A DNA stretch of 32,066 nt, taken from positions 1 through 32,066 of the forward strand of contig JAUTXA010000063.1 in the NCBI GenBank assembly GCA_030838265.1, in the 5' to 3' direction. Source of the DNA: Actinomycetota bacterium. GTDB taxonomy: Bacteria > Actinomycetota > Acidimicrobiia > Acidimicrobiales > BP-101. Below, one piece after another: positions 1 through 8,274 of this stretch. How positions within the stretch are numbered: position 1 is the first letter of the stretch; the number at the start of each line of letters is the position of its first letter. Made by a program: the position numbers and the translations under genes. The notes beneath the pieces are model-generated. The model was not told the DNA's origin. It saw only the letters and a list, made by a program, of their open reading frames with translations, and made no database searches.

Positions 1-113
1 TCGGTCTCGTAGACCGGCGACACGGCGACGACGTCAGGGAGGGCGTCGATGGCGGCTCGCAGGTGGATCCGTCGGTCACCGAGGTTCGACCCCAGGCCGA
101 CGAAGGCGCGCAC
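1..113 (-). CDS. folK: HPPK, 5' part only (runs off the window)
   Basis: This is the N-terminal 37 codons of 2-amino-4-hydroxy-6-hydroxymethyldihydropteridine pyrophosphokinase, which transfers pyrophosphate from ATP to the pterin before DHPS acts. The reading begins V-R-A-F-V-G-L-G-S-N-L-G-D-R and reaches V-S-P-V-Y-E-T, the family's GSNLGDR and S-x-x-YET signatures. The GTG start at 113-111 lies 4 nt after the folB stop, so it is the last visible gene of the folate operon. The rest lies outside the window. Identity is secure from the motifs; the length and C-terminus cannot be judged. Confidence 0.85.
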   Translation of the reverse strand, partial: MRAFVGLGSNLGDRRIHLRAAIDALPDVVAVSPVYET

Positions 114-117
114 CGCC

Positions 118-480
118 TTAGGGGCGCCGGATGGTCACGGCCACGGCATCGACGTCGAGCGGGATCGGAGGCCGAAGCTTGGTGACCGTCACCGTGACGG
201 CCCGCGCCCCGGCGTGGGTGAGCACAGCGGCGGCGATGCGCTCGGCCAGACGCTCCACCAGGGCGTGGTGCTCACTGGTCACGATGCGGGCCACGTCGTC
301 GGCCACCGCGCCGTAGTCGACGGTGTCGGCCAGCTCGTCGGACGCGCCGGCGACGCTGAGGTCGGCTTCGATGTCGATGTCGACTTGGAAGGGCTGGGGC
401 CGGGCCTGCTCCTCGGGCAGCACGCCATGGGTGCCGGTGGCCCGCAGGCCCCGGATGTGGATCAGGTCGCCGTCGCTCAC
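118..480 (-). CDS. folB: Dihydroneopterin aldolase
   Basis: This 120-residue protein converts 7,8-dihydroneopterin to 6-hydroxymethyl-dihydropterin and glycolaldehyde in cytosolic folate synthesis. The N-terminus has the G-T-H-G-V-L-P-E-E signature at about residues 16-24. The V-T-V-T-K-L-R-P-P motif at 96-105 contains the Lys (K101) expected at the active site. The length matches the family. The GTG start at 480-478 overlaps the stop of the preceding gene as GTGA, which implies translational coupling. An open frame extends further upstream to 591, but that part is a shadow of the neighbour with no family resemblance. folK follows after 4 nt. Confidence 0.93.
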   Translation of the reverse strand: MSDGDLIHIRGLRATGTHGVLPEEQARPQPFQVDIDIEADLSVAGASDELADTVDYGAVADDVARIVTSEHHALVERLAERIAAAVLTHAGARAVTVTVTKLRPPIPLDVDAVAVTIRRP

Positions 481-971
481 AGGTTCTGGCTGAGGGCGAC
501 CAGCTCGCGGCCCGGCGGGCCCATCTGCCTTCCGACGATGCGCTCGACGATGGTGATGGCCTGCGGCGGGGTCGGCAGGGCTTTGGCCCACAGCAGGTAG
601 CCCCCGACGACCCCCATGAGCCGGTCGCTGAGCTCCTCTTGGTGGACGATGAGCTTCTGGCCCTCAGCCAGCCAGTCGCGCAGGTGGGCGAACAGGTCGG
701 GCAGCACGGCCTGGACGTCGGCGTGGGGCCCGAGCGGGAAGTGGGCCCACGGCATGCCGAGCTCGTCATAGGCGTGGAGGTTGTGAGGCGACGACAGCAG
801 CGAGACGATGCGGCTGAAGCCCTGCTCCCGCAGCCAGATGATCTCCTCCTGGCGGCGCACCTTGCGGTGGTTGCGGGCGTAACCACCCGGTCGCTCGGAG
901 ATGGCGAGGCGGTCCTTGATGACCCAACAGAAGTTGCGGGGCTCGATGCCCGCCGCCCACTTGCCCCTCAT
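477..971 (-). CDS. Phosphatase-like protein lacking the catalytic Cys, in the folate operon
   Basis: This 164-residue protein has the layout of the atypical dual-specificity/tyrosine phosphatase fold. It shows an N-F-C-W-V-I-K-D-R-L-A-I-S-E-R-P-G opening at 13-29, a W-L-R-E-Q-G-F-S-R-I-V-S-L-L segment near 46-59, and a P-loop-like H-Q-E-E-L-S-D-R at 110-117. Active family members carry H-C-x5-R. Here the Cys position is Gln111, while His110 and Arg117 keep the expected spacing, so classical catalysis is unlikely. The ATG at 971 overlaps the folP stop (ATGA) and the stop overlaps the folB start (GTGA), so it is built into the operon. It could be a substrate- or protein-binding pseudophosphatase. 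The fold assignment comes from motifs only. Confidence 0.65.
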   Translation of the reverse strand: MRGKWAAGIEPRNFCWVIKDRLAISERPGGYARNHRKVRRQEEIIWLREQGFSRIVSLLSSPHNLHAYDELGMPWAHFPLGPHADVQAVLPDLFAHLRDWLAEGQKLIVHQEELSDRLMGVVGGYLLWAKALPTPPQAITIVERIVGRQMGPPGRELVALSQNL

Positions 972-1726
972 GCCGCCACCAGCCGCATGGCCTGGACCGT
1001 GGCGGCGACGTCGTGGACGCGCACCATCGCCGCGCCGTGAGCCGCAGCCCACACGGCGACGGCCAGCGAGCCCTCGAGGCGGTCATCGACCGGGCGGCCG
1101 CCGGTGAGGGCGCCGATGAACGACTTGCGACTGGCTCCGACCAGCACCGGCCAACCTGCCGCGGCCAGCTCGCGCAACCGCCGCAGCAGCGAGAGGTTGT
1201 GAGCCGCGGTCTTGCCGAAACCGATGCCGGGGTCGACCCAGACCTCGGTGACACCGGCGGCGGCCGCCGCCTCGGCCCGCTCGACGAGGAAAGCCGTGAC
1301 TTCGCCCACCACGTCGTCGTAACGAGGCGCGGCTTGCATCGTCGTCGGGTCGCCCTGCATGTGCATGGCCACCCACCCGGCGCCGGCTTGGGCGGCCACC
1401 GGGAAGAGCGAGGCCGAGACGTCGTTGAGCAACGAGGCCCCCGCGTCGAGGGCGGCCTCGGCCACCGCCCGCTTGCGGGTGTCGATCGAGACCCGGACAC
1501 GGGGTGCCAGGGCGGTGATCACCGGGAGCACGCGGCGCAGCTCCTCATCGGCGGCCACGGGCTCGGCCCCCGGCCGGGTGGACTCGCCGCCCACGTCGAC
1601 CACGTCGGCCCCCTCGCGCACCAGCTCGAGGCCGTGCTGGACGGCGGCGTCTGGGTCGAGCCAGCGTCCCCCGTCCGAGAAGGAGTCAGGCGTGACGTTG
1701 AGCACGCCCATGACCAGGGTCGACAT
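968..1726 (-). CDS. folP: Dihydropteroate synthase
   Basis: This 252-residue enzyme condenses 6-hydroxymethyl-dihydropterin pyrophosphate with p-aminobenzoate and is the sulfonamide target. All main DHPS motifs are present: M-G-V-L-N-V-T-P-D-S-F-S-D-G-G at 6-20, D-V-G-G-E-S-T-R-P-G, S-I-D-T-R, L-N-D-V-S, the pterin-site D-P-G-I-G-F-G-K, and G-A-S-R-K-S-F-I-G. The length is usual. The ATG at 1726 diverges from pepN across 64 bp, so the folP-phosphatase-folB-folK operon probably has its own promoter there. No clear Shine-Dalgarno sequence precedes the start. Confidence 0.96.
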   Translation of the reverse strand: MSTLVMGVLNVTPDSFSDGGRWLDPDAAVQHGLELVREGADVVDVGGESTRPGAEPVAADEELRRVLPVITALAPRVRVSIDTRKRAVAEAALDAGASLLNDVSASLFPVAAQAGAGWVAMHMQGDPTTMQAAPRYDDVVGEVTAFLVERAEAAAAAGVTEVWVDPGIGFGKTAAHNLSLLRRLRELAAAGWPVLVGASRKSFIGALTGGRPVDDRLEGSLAVAVWAAAHGAAMVRVHDVAATVQAMRLVAA

Positions 1727-1778
1727 GTCTGGGCCAGCGTACCGACGTCAGCCCGGGGCGGATGGGTGATCTGAGGGT

Positions 1779-1784
1779 ATTTTT
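1779..1784 (+). promoter_or_regulatory. Candidate -10 element for a leaderless pepN mRNA
   Basis: TATTTT ends 6 nt before the pepN ATG, and no purine-rich ribosome binding site is seen in the preceding 15 bases. A -10 hexamer at this distance would place the first transcribed base at or next to the ATG. Leaderless mRNAs of this kind are common in actinobacteria. The -35 region is not convincing. Confidence 0.35.
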
Positions 1785-1790
1785 CCGCCC

Positions 1791-4337
1791 ATGCCGGACA
1801 ACAACCTCACGCGGGCCGAGGCCCGCCAACGCGCCCAGCTCCTCTCGGACGTCTCCTACGTCGTCGACCTCGACCTCACGGGCGGGCCCGAAACCTTCGG
1901 TTTCGAGACCACCATCGGGTTTCGGTGCCGCAGGCCCGGCGAGTCGACCTTTCTCGACCTGACCGCGCCCGCGGTCACCGTCATCGAGCTCAACGGCGAG
2001 ACGGTGCCAACCGACCGGTTCAACGGTCAGCGGGTCGAGCTCGAGGGGCTGGCCGCCGACAACGTCGTCCGTGTCGTCGGCGAGGGCGAGTACAGCCACA
2101 CCGGCGTCGGTCTGCACCGCTTCGTCGATCCCGTCGACGAGCAGGTCTACCTGCACACCCAGATGGAGCCCTTCGACGCGCACCGAGTCTACCCATGCTT
2201 CGACCAGCCCGATCTGAAGGCGCCGTTCACCCTGAACGTCCTCCTGCCCGAGGGTTGGACCGCCATCAGCAACGAACCGGCGATCGATGGCGACACGGGC
2301 GAGGGCAATGGCCCTGTCCGGTTCAAGACGACGGTCCCGCTCTCGACCTACGTCACCGCCCTCGTCGCCGGGCCCTTCCACCGGGTGACCAGCCGCCATG
2401 GCGATGTCGACCTCGGGTTGTTCTGCCGCCAGTCGCTGGCCGAGTTCCTCGACGACGTCGAGCTCTTCGAGCTCACGGGGCAGGGCCTCGACTACTTCAC
2501 CGCCCTGTTCGACCAGCCCTACCCCTACACCAAGTACGACCAGCTCTTCGTCCCCGAGTTCAACGCTGGCGCCATGGAGAACGCGGGCTGCGTGACCTTC
2601 AGCGAGGGCTATGTGTTTCGCTCGAAGGTGACCGACACGGCCCGCATGGGCCGGGCCGGCACCTTGCTGCACGAGATGGCCCACATGTGGTTTGGCGACC
2701 TCGTCACCATGCGCTGGTGGGACGACCTGTGGCTGAACGAGAGCTTCGCCACGTACATGGCAACGCAGGCCTCAGCGTCGGCCACCCGCTTCGGCCCCAC
2801 CAGCTGGGTCCGGTTCACCCAGGGCATCAAGACGTTCGCCTACGCCCAGGACCAGCTTCCCTCGACCCACCCGATCTCGGCCGACATCGTCGACACCGAT
2901 GCCGTGCGCGTGCACTTCGACGGCATCACCTACATGAAGGGCGCGTCGGTGCTGCGCCAGCTCATCGCCTGGGTGGGTGACGAAGGCTTCACCTCTGGCA
3001 TTCGCTCCTACTTCAAGCGGCACGGAGGGGGCAACGCCGAGCTCACCGACTTCCTCGCCGCCCTCGAAGAGGGATCCGGTCGACAGCTCGCGGCCTGGTC
3101 GAAGGAGTGGCTCGAGACCGCCGGGGTCAACACCATGCGGGTCGAGCTGGCCGTCGACGACGCGACCGACACCTACACGGGGGTGACCCTGTTGCAGGAG
3201 GCACCTGCGGACCACCCCACCCTTCGGTCACACCGGTTGGCGGTCGGCCTGTATCGCCACGAGGGCGGGAGGCTGACCCGCACGCGCCGCGTCGAGCTCG
3301 ACGCCATCGGGGCCCGCACCGACGTGACCGACCTGGTGGGCGAGTCCGTCCCCGACCTGCTCCTGATCAACGACGACGACCTGGCCTACACCAAGGTGCG
3401 CCTCGATGCGCGCTCGGTGGCCACCCTCGTCGACCACTTGAGCGACCTCGACGATCCGTTGGCGCGAGCCCTGTGCTGGAACGCCCTGTGGGACATGGTG
3501 CGCGACGCCGAGCTGGCCGCTCGTCGCTTTGTGGAGATCGTGGCCGCCCACGCACCGCTCGAGACCGAGCTCGCCACCATGCAGCAGCTGCTGGGCCAGG
3601 CCCAGAGCGCCATATCGCAGTACAGCGACCCCGCTCACCGGGCCGCCTTGCACCGCCGGCTGGGTGAGGTGGCGCGCCGGTTCCTCGCCCTGGCCGAGCC
3701 CGGGAGCGATCGCCAGCTCACCTTCGCTCACCTGATGGTCGCCACCGCCGACACGGCCGACGAGCTGGCCCAGCTGCGCCGCTTGCTCGATGGCGACGAG
3801 ACGATCGAGGGTCTGGCCATCGACACCGACTTCCGCTGGTCGCTCGTCGGCCAGCTGGCCCGCAAGGGAGCGGGCGACGCCGCCCTCATCGATGCCGAGG
3901 CGGAGCGGGACCCGACCGACATCGGGAAGCGCCGGCGACTCGGGGCGTTGGCCGCACGGCCCGACGCCGAGAGCAAGGCCGCCGCTTGGAAGCAGCTCCT
4001 CGACGATCGTGACCTTCCCCTGCAGTCGATGGGCGCCATCGCCGGCGGGTTCAAGGACTTCGACCAGGAGGAGTGGCTCGCTCCCTACACGTCGCGCTAC
4101 CCCGAGGTGCTGGGAGCCATCTGGGACGAGCGGTCAGACGAAGAGGCCGGGCTGCTGACCGGTGCCCTCTTCCCCAACTGGTCGAAGGACGAGCGCACCC
4201 TGGCCGCGGCCGACGCCGCCCTGGCCATCGAGAGCATCCCCCCTCACGGAAAGCGCACCATCGGCGAGATCAAGGACACCGTCGAGCGAGCCATGCGGGC
4301 CCAGGCCTGCGACCGGGCCGAAGGGGGCAACGAGTAG
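1791..4337 (+). CDS. pepN: Aminopeptidase N (M1 family zinc metallopeptidase)
   Basis: This 848-residue cytosolic aminopeptidase removes N-terminal residues from peptides. Motifs include G-A-M-E-N at 260-264, which recognises the peptide amino group. The zinc site is H-E-M-A-H at 294-298, with the third ligand Glu317 in W-L-N-E-S-F-A and the catalytic-type Tyr381 in Y-M-K-G-A-S. Spacing and length fit actinobacterial PepN; a long ERAP1-like helical C-terminal half follows. The ATG at 1791 is preceded by a possible -10 element rather than an SD. The gene lies between folE and folP on the opposite strand and ends only 3 nt from the folE stop, so the two converge without room for a terminator. 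Confidence 0.96.
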   Translation: MPDNNLTRAEARQRAQLLSDVSYVVDLDLTGGPETFGFETTIGFRCRRPGESTFLDLTAPAVTVIELNGETVPTDRFNGQRVELEGLAADNVVRVVGEGEYSHTGVGLHRFVDPVDEQVYLHTQMEPFDAHRVYPCFDQPDLKAPFTLNVLLPEGWTAISNEPAIDGDTGEGNGPVRFKTTVPLSTYVTALVAGPFHRVTSRHGDVDLGLFCRQSLAEFLDDVELFELTGQGLDYFTALFDQPYPYTKYDQLFVPEFNAGAMENAGCVTFSEGYVFRSKVTDTARMGRAGTLLHEMAHMWFGDLVTMRWWDDLWLNESFATYMATQASASATRFGPTSWVRFTQGIKTFAYAQDQLPSTHPISADIVDTDAVRVHFDGITYMKGASVLRQLIAWVGDEGFTSGIRSYFKRHGGGNAELTDFLAALEEGSGRQLAAWSKEWLETAGVNTMRVELAVDDATDTYTGVTLLQEAPADHPTLRSHRLAVGLYRHEGGRLTRTRRVELDAIGARTDVTDLVGESVPDLLLINDDDLAYTKVRLDARSVATLVDHLSDLDDPLARALCWNALWDMVRDAELAARRFVEIVAAHAPLETELATMQQLLGQAQSAISQYSDPAHRAALHRRLGEVARRFLALAEPGSDRQLTFAHLMVATADTADELAQLRRLLDGDETIEGLAIDTDFRWSLVGQLARKGAGDAALIDAEAERDPTDIGKRRRLGALAARPDAESKAAAWKQLLDDRDLPLQSMGAIAGGFKDFDQEEWLAPYTSRYPEVLGAIWDERSDEEAGLLTGALFPNWSKDERTLAAADAALAIESIPPHGKRTIGEIKDTVERAMRAQACDRAEGGNE

Positions 4338-4340
4338 GTC

Positions 4341-4922
4341 TTAGCCCCGGGCGTTGATGAAGGCCATGGCTTCGGCCCGGGTGGCGGGGCTGTCGCGGAA
4401 GAGACCGCGGACGGCCGAGGTGACGGTGACGGCACCGGGCTTCTGGACGCCCCGCATCGACATGCAGAGATGCTCAGCCTCGATGACCACGAGGACGCCG
4501 CGAGGGGCGAGGACTCGCTCGACCTCATCGGCGATCTGGGTGGTGAGGCGCTCCTGCACCTGGGGACGACGGGCCACGCAGTCGACCAGGCGGGCCAGCT
4601 TCGACAGCCCGGTGATGCGGCCATCGTCGTTCGGGATGTAGGCCACGTGGGCCCGTCCGAAGAAGGGCACGAGGTGGTGCTCGCACATGCTGTGCATGTC
4701 GATGTCTCGGACCATCACCATCTCGTCGTGGCCAGCATCGAACGTGACGTTCAGCACCGACCCGGGATCGGCGTTGAGGCCGCGAAAGATCTCGGCGTAC
4801 ATGGCTGCCACCCGCTCAGGCGTGCGCTGGAGGCCGTCCCGATCGGGATCCTCGCCGATGGCCTCGAGGATCTCGCGGACGGCCTTCTCGATGCGCCCGA
4901 GGTCGAAGGCCTCGCCGCTCAC
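4341..4922 (-). CDS. folE: GTP cyclohydrolase I
   Basis: This 193-residue enzyme converts GTP to 7,8-dihydroneopterin triphosphate, the first step of folate synthesis. The zinc ligands are visible: C80 and H83 in S-M-C-E-H-H, and C153 in E-H-L-C-M-S-M-R-G. The G-L-S-K-L-A-R motif is at 105-111 and Q-V-Q-E-R-L-T-T-Q-I at 121-130. The GTG start at 4922 was chosen because it overlaps the ftsH stop as GTGA and gives the usual family N-terminus. A longer frame reaching 5030 would lie inside ftsH. It is the last gene of the leftward ftsH operon and is separated from folP by the inverted pepN. Confidence 0.95.
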   Translation of the reverse strand: MSGEAFDLGRIEKAVREILEAIGEDPDRDGLQRTPERVAAMYAEIFRGLNADPGSVLNVTFDAGHDEMVMVRDIDMHSMCEHHLVPFFGRAHVAYIPNDDGRITGLSKLARLVDCVARRPQVQERLTTQIADEVERVLAPRGVLVVIEAEHLCMSMRGVQKPGAVTVTSAVRGLFRDSPATRAEAMAFINARG

Positions 4923-6835
4923 GACTCTCGCGACGACCGGGCGGTGGCCGTCCGCGAGGCCCGTCGCCGCGTGCCGGTACCGGCGGTCGGGTTGGCGTTG
5001 GCGGCCCGCCCGTTGCCCTTGCCCGACCAAGGAGCCAGCTCGCCGATGATGGTCATGAGGTCAGCGGTGTCGAGCGTCTCCTTCTCGACCAAGGCTGCAG
5101 CCAGGGTGTCGAGGGTCTCGCGGTGGGCGCGCAGGATGGCCATGGCCTCGGCCTGGCACTGCTCGATGATGAGGCGCACCTCGGAATCGATGCGCCCCGC
5201 CACCTCGTCGGAGTAGTTGGCCTGATGCCCGAAGTCGCGGCCCAGGAAGACTTCGCCGTTCTTCTGCCCCAGCTGCTGGGGCCCGAGCAGGTCGCTCATG
5301 CCGTACTCGGTGACCATGGCCCGGGCGATCTCGGTGACCTTCTCGATGTCGTTGGCCGCGCCGGTGGTGATCTCGTCGAACACGAGCGACTCGGCGACCC
5401 GGCCGCCGAGGGCCATGGTCATCATGGCCATCAGCTCGCTGCGGGTGTGGGTGTACTTGTCTTCGGGGAGCGACCAGGTGAGGCCGAGGGCGCGGCCGCG
5501 GGCGACGATCGACACCTTGTGGACAGGGTCGGCGTGGGGCAGGACGTGGCCGACGAGGGTGTGGCCGCCTTCGTGGTAGGCGGTGACCAGCTTCTCCTTC
5601 TCGCTCATCACCCGGGTGCGGCGCTCGGGACCGGCCACCACTCGGTCGATGGCCTCCTCGAGCTGCATCATGCCGATCTGCTTGAAGCTGTGGCGAGCGG
5701 CGAGGAGGGCGGCCTCGTTCATCAGGTTGGCCAGGTCGGCGCCGGTGAAGCCCGGAGTCCGCTTGGCCAGCACGTCGAGGTCGACGCCCTCGGCCAGGGG
5801 CTTGCCCTTGGCGTGCACGTCGAGGATCTTGCGCCGCCCGATCATGTCGGGACGGTCGACGACGATCTGGCGGTCGAAGCGACCGGGGCGAAGCAAGGCG
5901 GGGTCGAGGATGTCGGGTCGGTTGGTGGCGGCGATGAGGATGACGCCGGTCGTCATGTCGAACCCGTCCATTTCGACGAGGAGCTGGTTGAGGGTCTGCT
6001 CCCGCTCGTCGTGACCGCCGCCGAGGCCGGCGCCGCGGTGGCGGCCGACGGCGTCGATCTCGTCCATGAAGATGATGGCGGGCGCCGCGTTCTTGGCCTG
6101 CTCGAACAAGTCGCGCACCCGACTGGCCCCGACGCCCACGAACATCTCGACGAAGTCAGATCCTGAGATCGAGAAGAAGGGGACCCCGGCCTCGCCGGCC
6201 ACGGCCCGGGCCAGCAGGGTCTTGCCGGTGCCGGGCGGACCGTAGAGCAGCACGCCCTTGGGGATCCTCGCCCCCAGGGCCTGGAACCGGGCCGGGTTCT
6301 CGAGGAACTCCTTGATCTCCTCGAGCTCGGCCACCGCCTCGTCGGAGCCGGCCACATCGGCGAAGGTGACCTTGGGCTGATCCTTGGTCATGACCTTGGC
6401 CTTGGCCTTGCCGAACTGCATCACCCGGTTCCCGCCGCCCTGCATGGCGTTCATGATGATGAAGAAGAAGACGAGGAGCAGGGCGAAGGGCAGGATGTTG
6501 AGCACCAGCGACAGCCACGGGTTGCCGTGCGGCGATTTGGTGTCGAAGGGGATGTTGGTGGCCTTGATCTCGGCGGTCAGCTCGTCGCCGTACTCGGCCA
6601 GGTAGTGGGCCTCGAACTTCCGGATCGAACCGTGGGAGCGGTACTGACCCTGGATCTTGTTGTCGCCGTCGATGAGCTCGACCGAGGTCACCTGGCGCTC
6701 GGCCAGCTTGGTCTCGAAGGCGCGGAGGCTGAGCTTGTCAGGCGTGCGGCCGCCGCTCCAGAGGGTGCTGGCGACGGCGAGGACGATGAGGGCGAGCACC
6801 ACGTAGGTGATGGCGCTGCGAAGGATCTTTCTCAC
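4919..6835 (-). CDS. ftsH: ATP-dependent zinc metalloprotease FtsH
   Basis: This 638-residue membrane-anchored AAA+ protease degrades damaged membrane and regulatory proteins. Two membrane helices (about 4-24 and 108-131) flank an extracytoplasmic domain. The AAA module follows, with Walker A G-P-P-G-T-G-K-T at 199-206, Walker B I-I-F-M-D-E-I-D, and the second-region-of-homology R-P-G-R-F-D-R. The protease site H-E-G-G-H is at 421-425. The C-terminal tail is Gly/Ala/Arg/Ser-rich and basic. I chose the GTG at 6835 because a G-A-G-G-G-G ribosome site lies just upstream. The upstream start at 6883 would overlap hpt. It sits in the conserved hpt-ftsH-folE order. Confidence 0.96.
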   Translation of the reverse strand: MRKILRSAITYVVLALIVLAVASTLWSGGRTPDKLSLRAFETKLAERQVTSVELIDGDNKIQGQYRSHGSIRKFEAHYLAEYGDELTAEIKATNIPFDTKSPHGNPWLSLVLNILPFALLLVFFFIIMNAMQGGGNRVMQFGKAKAKVMTKDQPKVTFADVAGSDEAVAELEEIKEFLENPARFQALGARIPKGVLLYGPPGTGKTLLARAVAGEAGVPFFSISGSDFVEMFVGVGASRVRDLFEQAKNAAPAIIFMDEIDAVGRHRGAGLGGGHDEREQTLNQLLVEMDGFDMTTGVILIAATNRPDILDPALLRPGRFDRQIVVDRPDMIGRRKILDVHAKGKPLAEGVDLDVLAKRTPGFTGADLANLMNEAALLAARHSFKQIGMMQLEEAIDRVVAGPERRTRVMSEKEKLVTAYHEGGHTLVGHVLPHADPVHKVSIVARGRALGLTWSLPEDKYTHTRSELMAMMTMALGGRVAESLVFDEITTGAANDIEKVTEIARAMVTEYGMSDLLGPQQLGQKNGEVFLGRDFGHQANYSDEVAGRIDSEVRLIIEQCQAEAMAILRAHRETLDTLAAALVEKETLDTADLMTIIGELAPWSGKGNGRAANANPTAGTGTRRRASRTATARSSRES

Positions 6836-6851
6836 GATCCCCTCAGGGTAC

Positions 6852-7388
6852 TTAGGCGTCGCTGCCTTCGTACACGCAGACAAAAGGCAGATTCCGGTAC
6901 CGCTCCTTCACGTCGAGGCCATACCCGACTACGAACTTCGGGGGGATCCGGAATCCGACGTACCGCAGGTCGGGGTCCTGGCGCTGGAGGCCCTCTTTCA
7001 CCAGCAGGGCGCACACCTCGAGGCTGGCCGGCTGGCGGGCCTCGAGGTTGCGACGGAGGTAGGCCAGGGTGAGGCCGCTGTCGACGATGTCCTCGACGAT
7101 CAGGACGTGGCGGTCCGAAAGGTCGAGGTCGAGATCCTTCACGATGCGGACCACGCCGCTCGTCTTGGTCGCGCTGCCGTAGGACGAGACAGCCATGAAG
7201 TCGAACTCGACCGGGAGGCTGATGTTGCGAGCCAGATCGCTCATGAACACGAAGGCGCCTTTGAGCACACCGACCAGCAGCGGGGGCCGGCCCTCGTAGT
7301 CGGCCGTGATCTCGTGGCCGAGCTCGACGATCCGCTGTTGCAGGGTGTCGGCAGGGACGACGATCTCGCCCAGGTCCCGATCGTCCAC
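6852..7388 (-). CDS. hpt: Hypoxanthine phosphoribosyltransferase
   Basis: This 178-residue cytosolic purine salvage enzyme makes IMP or GMP from hypoxanthine or guanine and PRPP. The PRPP-binding loop V-L-I-V-E-D-I-V-D-S-G-L-T lies at about 95-107, with G-V-L-K-G-A-F-V-F near 40-48 and the base-site stretch V-G-F-R-I-P-P-K-F-V-V-G-Y-G-L-D near the C-terminus. The length is typical. The start is GTG at 7388, 9 nt after the tilS stop, and ftsH begins 16 nt downstream. The tilS-hpt-ftsH adjacency is widely conserved in bacteria and supports the assignment. Confidence 0.95.
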   Translation of the reverse strand: MDDRDLGEIVVPADTLQQRIVELGHEITADYEGRPPLLVGVLKGAFVFMSDLARNISLPVEFDFMAVSSYGSATKTSGVVRIVKDLDLDLSDRHVLIVEDIVDSGLTLAYLRRNLEARQPASLEVCALLVKEGLQRQDPDLRYVGFRIPPKFVVGYGLDVKERYRNLPFVCVYEGSDA

Positions 7389-7397
7389 GAGCAGACT

Positions 7398-8270
7398 CTA
7401 AGCGGGCTCGACCCGGAGCCGTCCACCCGAGCGGGCGACCCGTCCGACGGCTGTGATCTCGCATGCCGTCACTTCGCCCCGGGCCACGGCCAGAACGCGC
7501 TCGACGGCGTCGGCGCCGACCGGGTGCTCGCCGGCCAGCCAGAGTCGAACGGCGCGGCGGGCCAGGGCGACGGGGGCCGCGGCCAGGGCCCGGGCGTCGG
7601 TCGGGTCGATGTCGCGGGCTAGGGCGTCGAGGAGCTCGGCGTCGTCGCGCAACAGCCCGGCTTGGCGGGCGACCACGGCGCCGACGTCCCTTCCCGCCAC
7701 GTCGTCGAGCAACGGCATGACCTCGGCGCGCACCCGGTTGCGGCGAAAGGCGGGATCGGCGTTGGACGGGTCCTCGACCGGTTGCAAGTCGAGGGCGGCG
7801 CAGAGATGACGAGTGTCGGCGCGGCGCAGGGCGAGCAGCGGATGGCGCGGACCGGGGCGCATCCCGGCCAGGCCGTCGAGGGCGGCACCCCGCATCAGGT
7901 TGAGGAGCACGGTCTCGGCCTGATCGTCGGCGGTGTGGCCGGTGACGACGTCGGTGGGCAGGGCGGCATAACGGGCGGCGCGGGCCCGAGCTTCGAGGTT
8001 GGGGCCGGGCTCGACAGTGACGACGACGGCGTCGAAGGCGGCATCGAAGCGAGCGGCGGCGGCGGCCACGACACCAGCCTCGTCGTCTCCTGTCGGCCTC
8101 AGGCCATGGTCGACGTGGACGGCGGTGACCTGGCACCCGGCGCTGACGGCCAGGACGAGGAGGGCGAGCGAGTCGGCGCCCCCCGACACGGCGCACGTCA
8201 CCGCGGATCCGGCCGGAGCGAAGGTGCAGCGGGTGAGGAGGGGGCCCACCAGCTCGGCGGGCGCCGCCAT
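7398..8270 (-). CDS. tilS: tRNA(Ile)-lysidine synthase
   Basis: This 290-residue enzyme attaches lysine to C34 of the CAU-anticodon tRNA-Ile, switching its codon from AUG to AUA. The N-type ATP pyrophosphatase loop S-G-G-A-D-S is at 29-34, followed by V-D-H-G-L-R-P, then G-H-T-A-D-D-Q-A-E-T and L-R-R-A-D-T, all TilS features. It is shorter than the E. coli enzyme, as actinobacterial forms usually are, with a reduced C-terminal region. The ATG at 8270 lies 4 nt after the response regulator stop, so the two are almost certainly co-transcribed. Confidence 0.93.
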   Translation of the reverse strand: MAAPAELVGPLLTRCTFAPAGSAVTCAVSGGADSLALLVLAVSAGCQVTAVHVDHGLRPTGDDEAGVVAAAAARFDAAFDAVVVTVEPGPNLEARARAARYAALPTDVVTGHTADDQAETVLLNLMRGAALDGLAGMRPGPRHPLLALRRADTRHLCAALDLQPVEDPSNADPAFRRNRVRAEVMPLLDDVAGRDVGAVVARQAGLLRDDAELLDALARDIDPTDARALAAAPVALARRAVRLWLAGEHPVGADAVERVLAVARGEVTACEITAVGRVARSGGRLRVEPA

Positions 8271-8274
8271 CGGG

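Noticed and set aside
6836..6883. Upstream ftsH start at 6883
   Set aside because: It would overlap hpt by 32 nt and lacks a ribosome site, whereas the GTG at 6835 has one.
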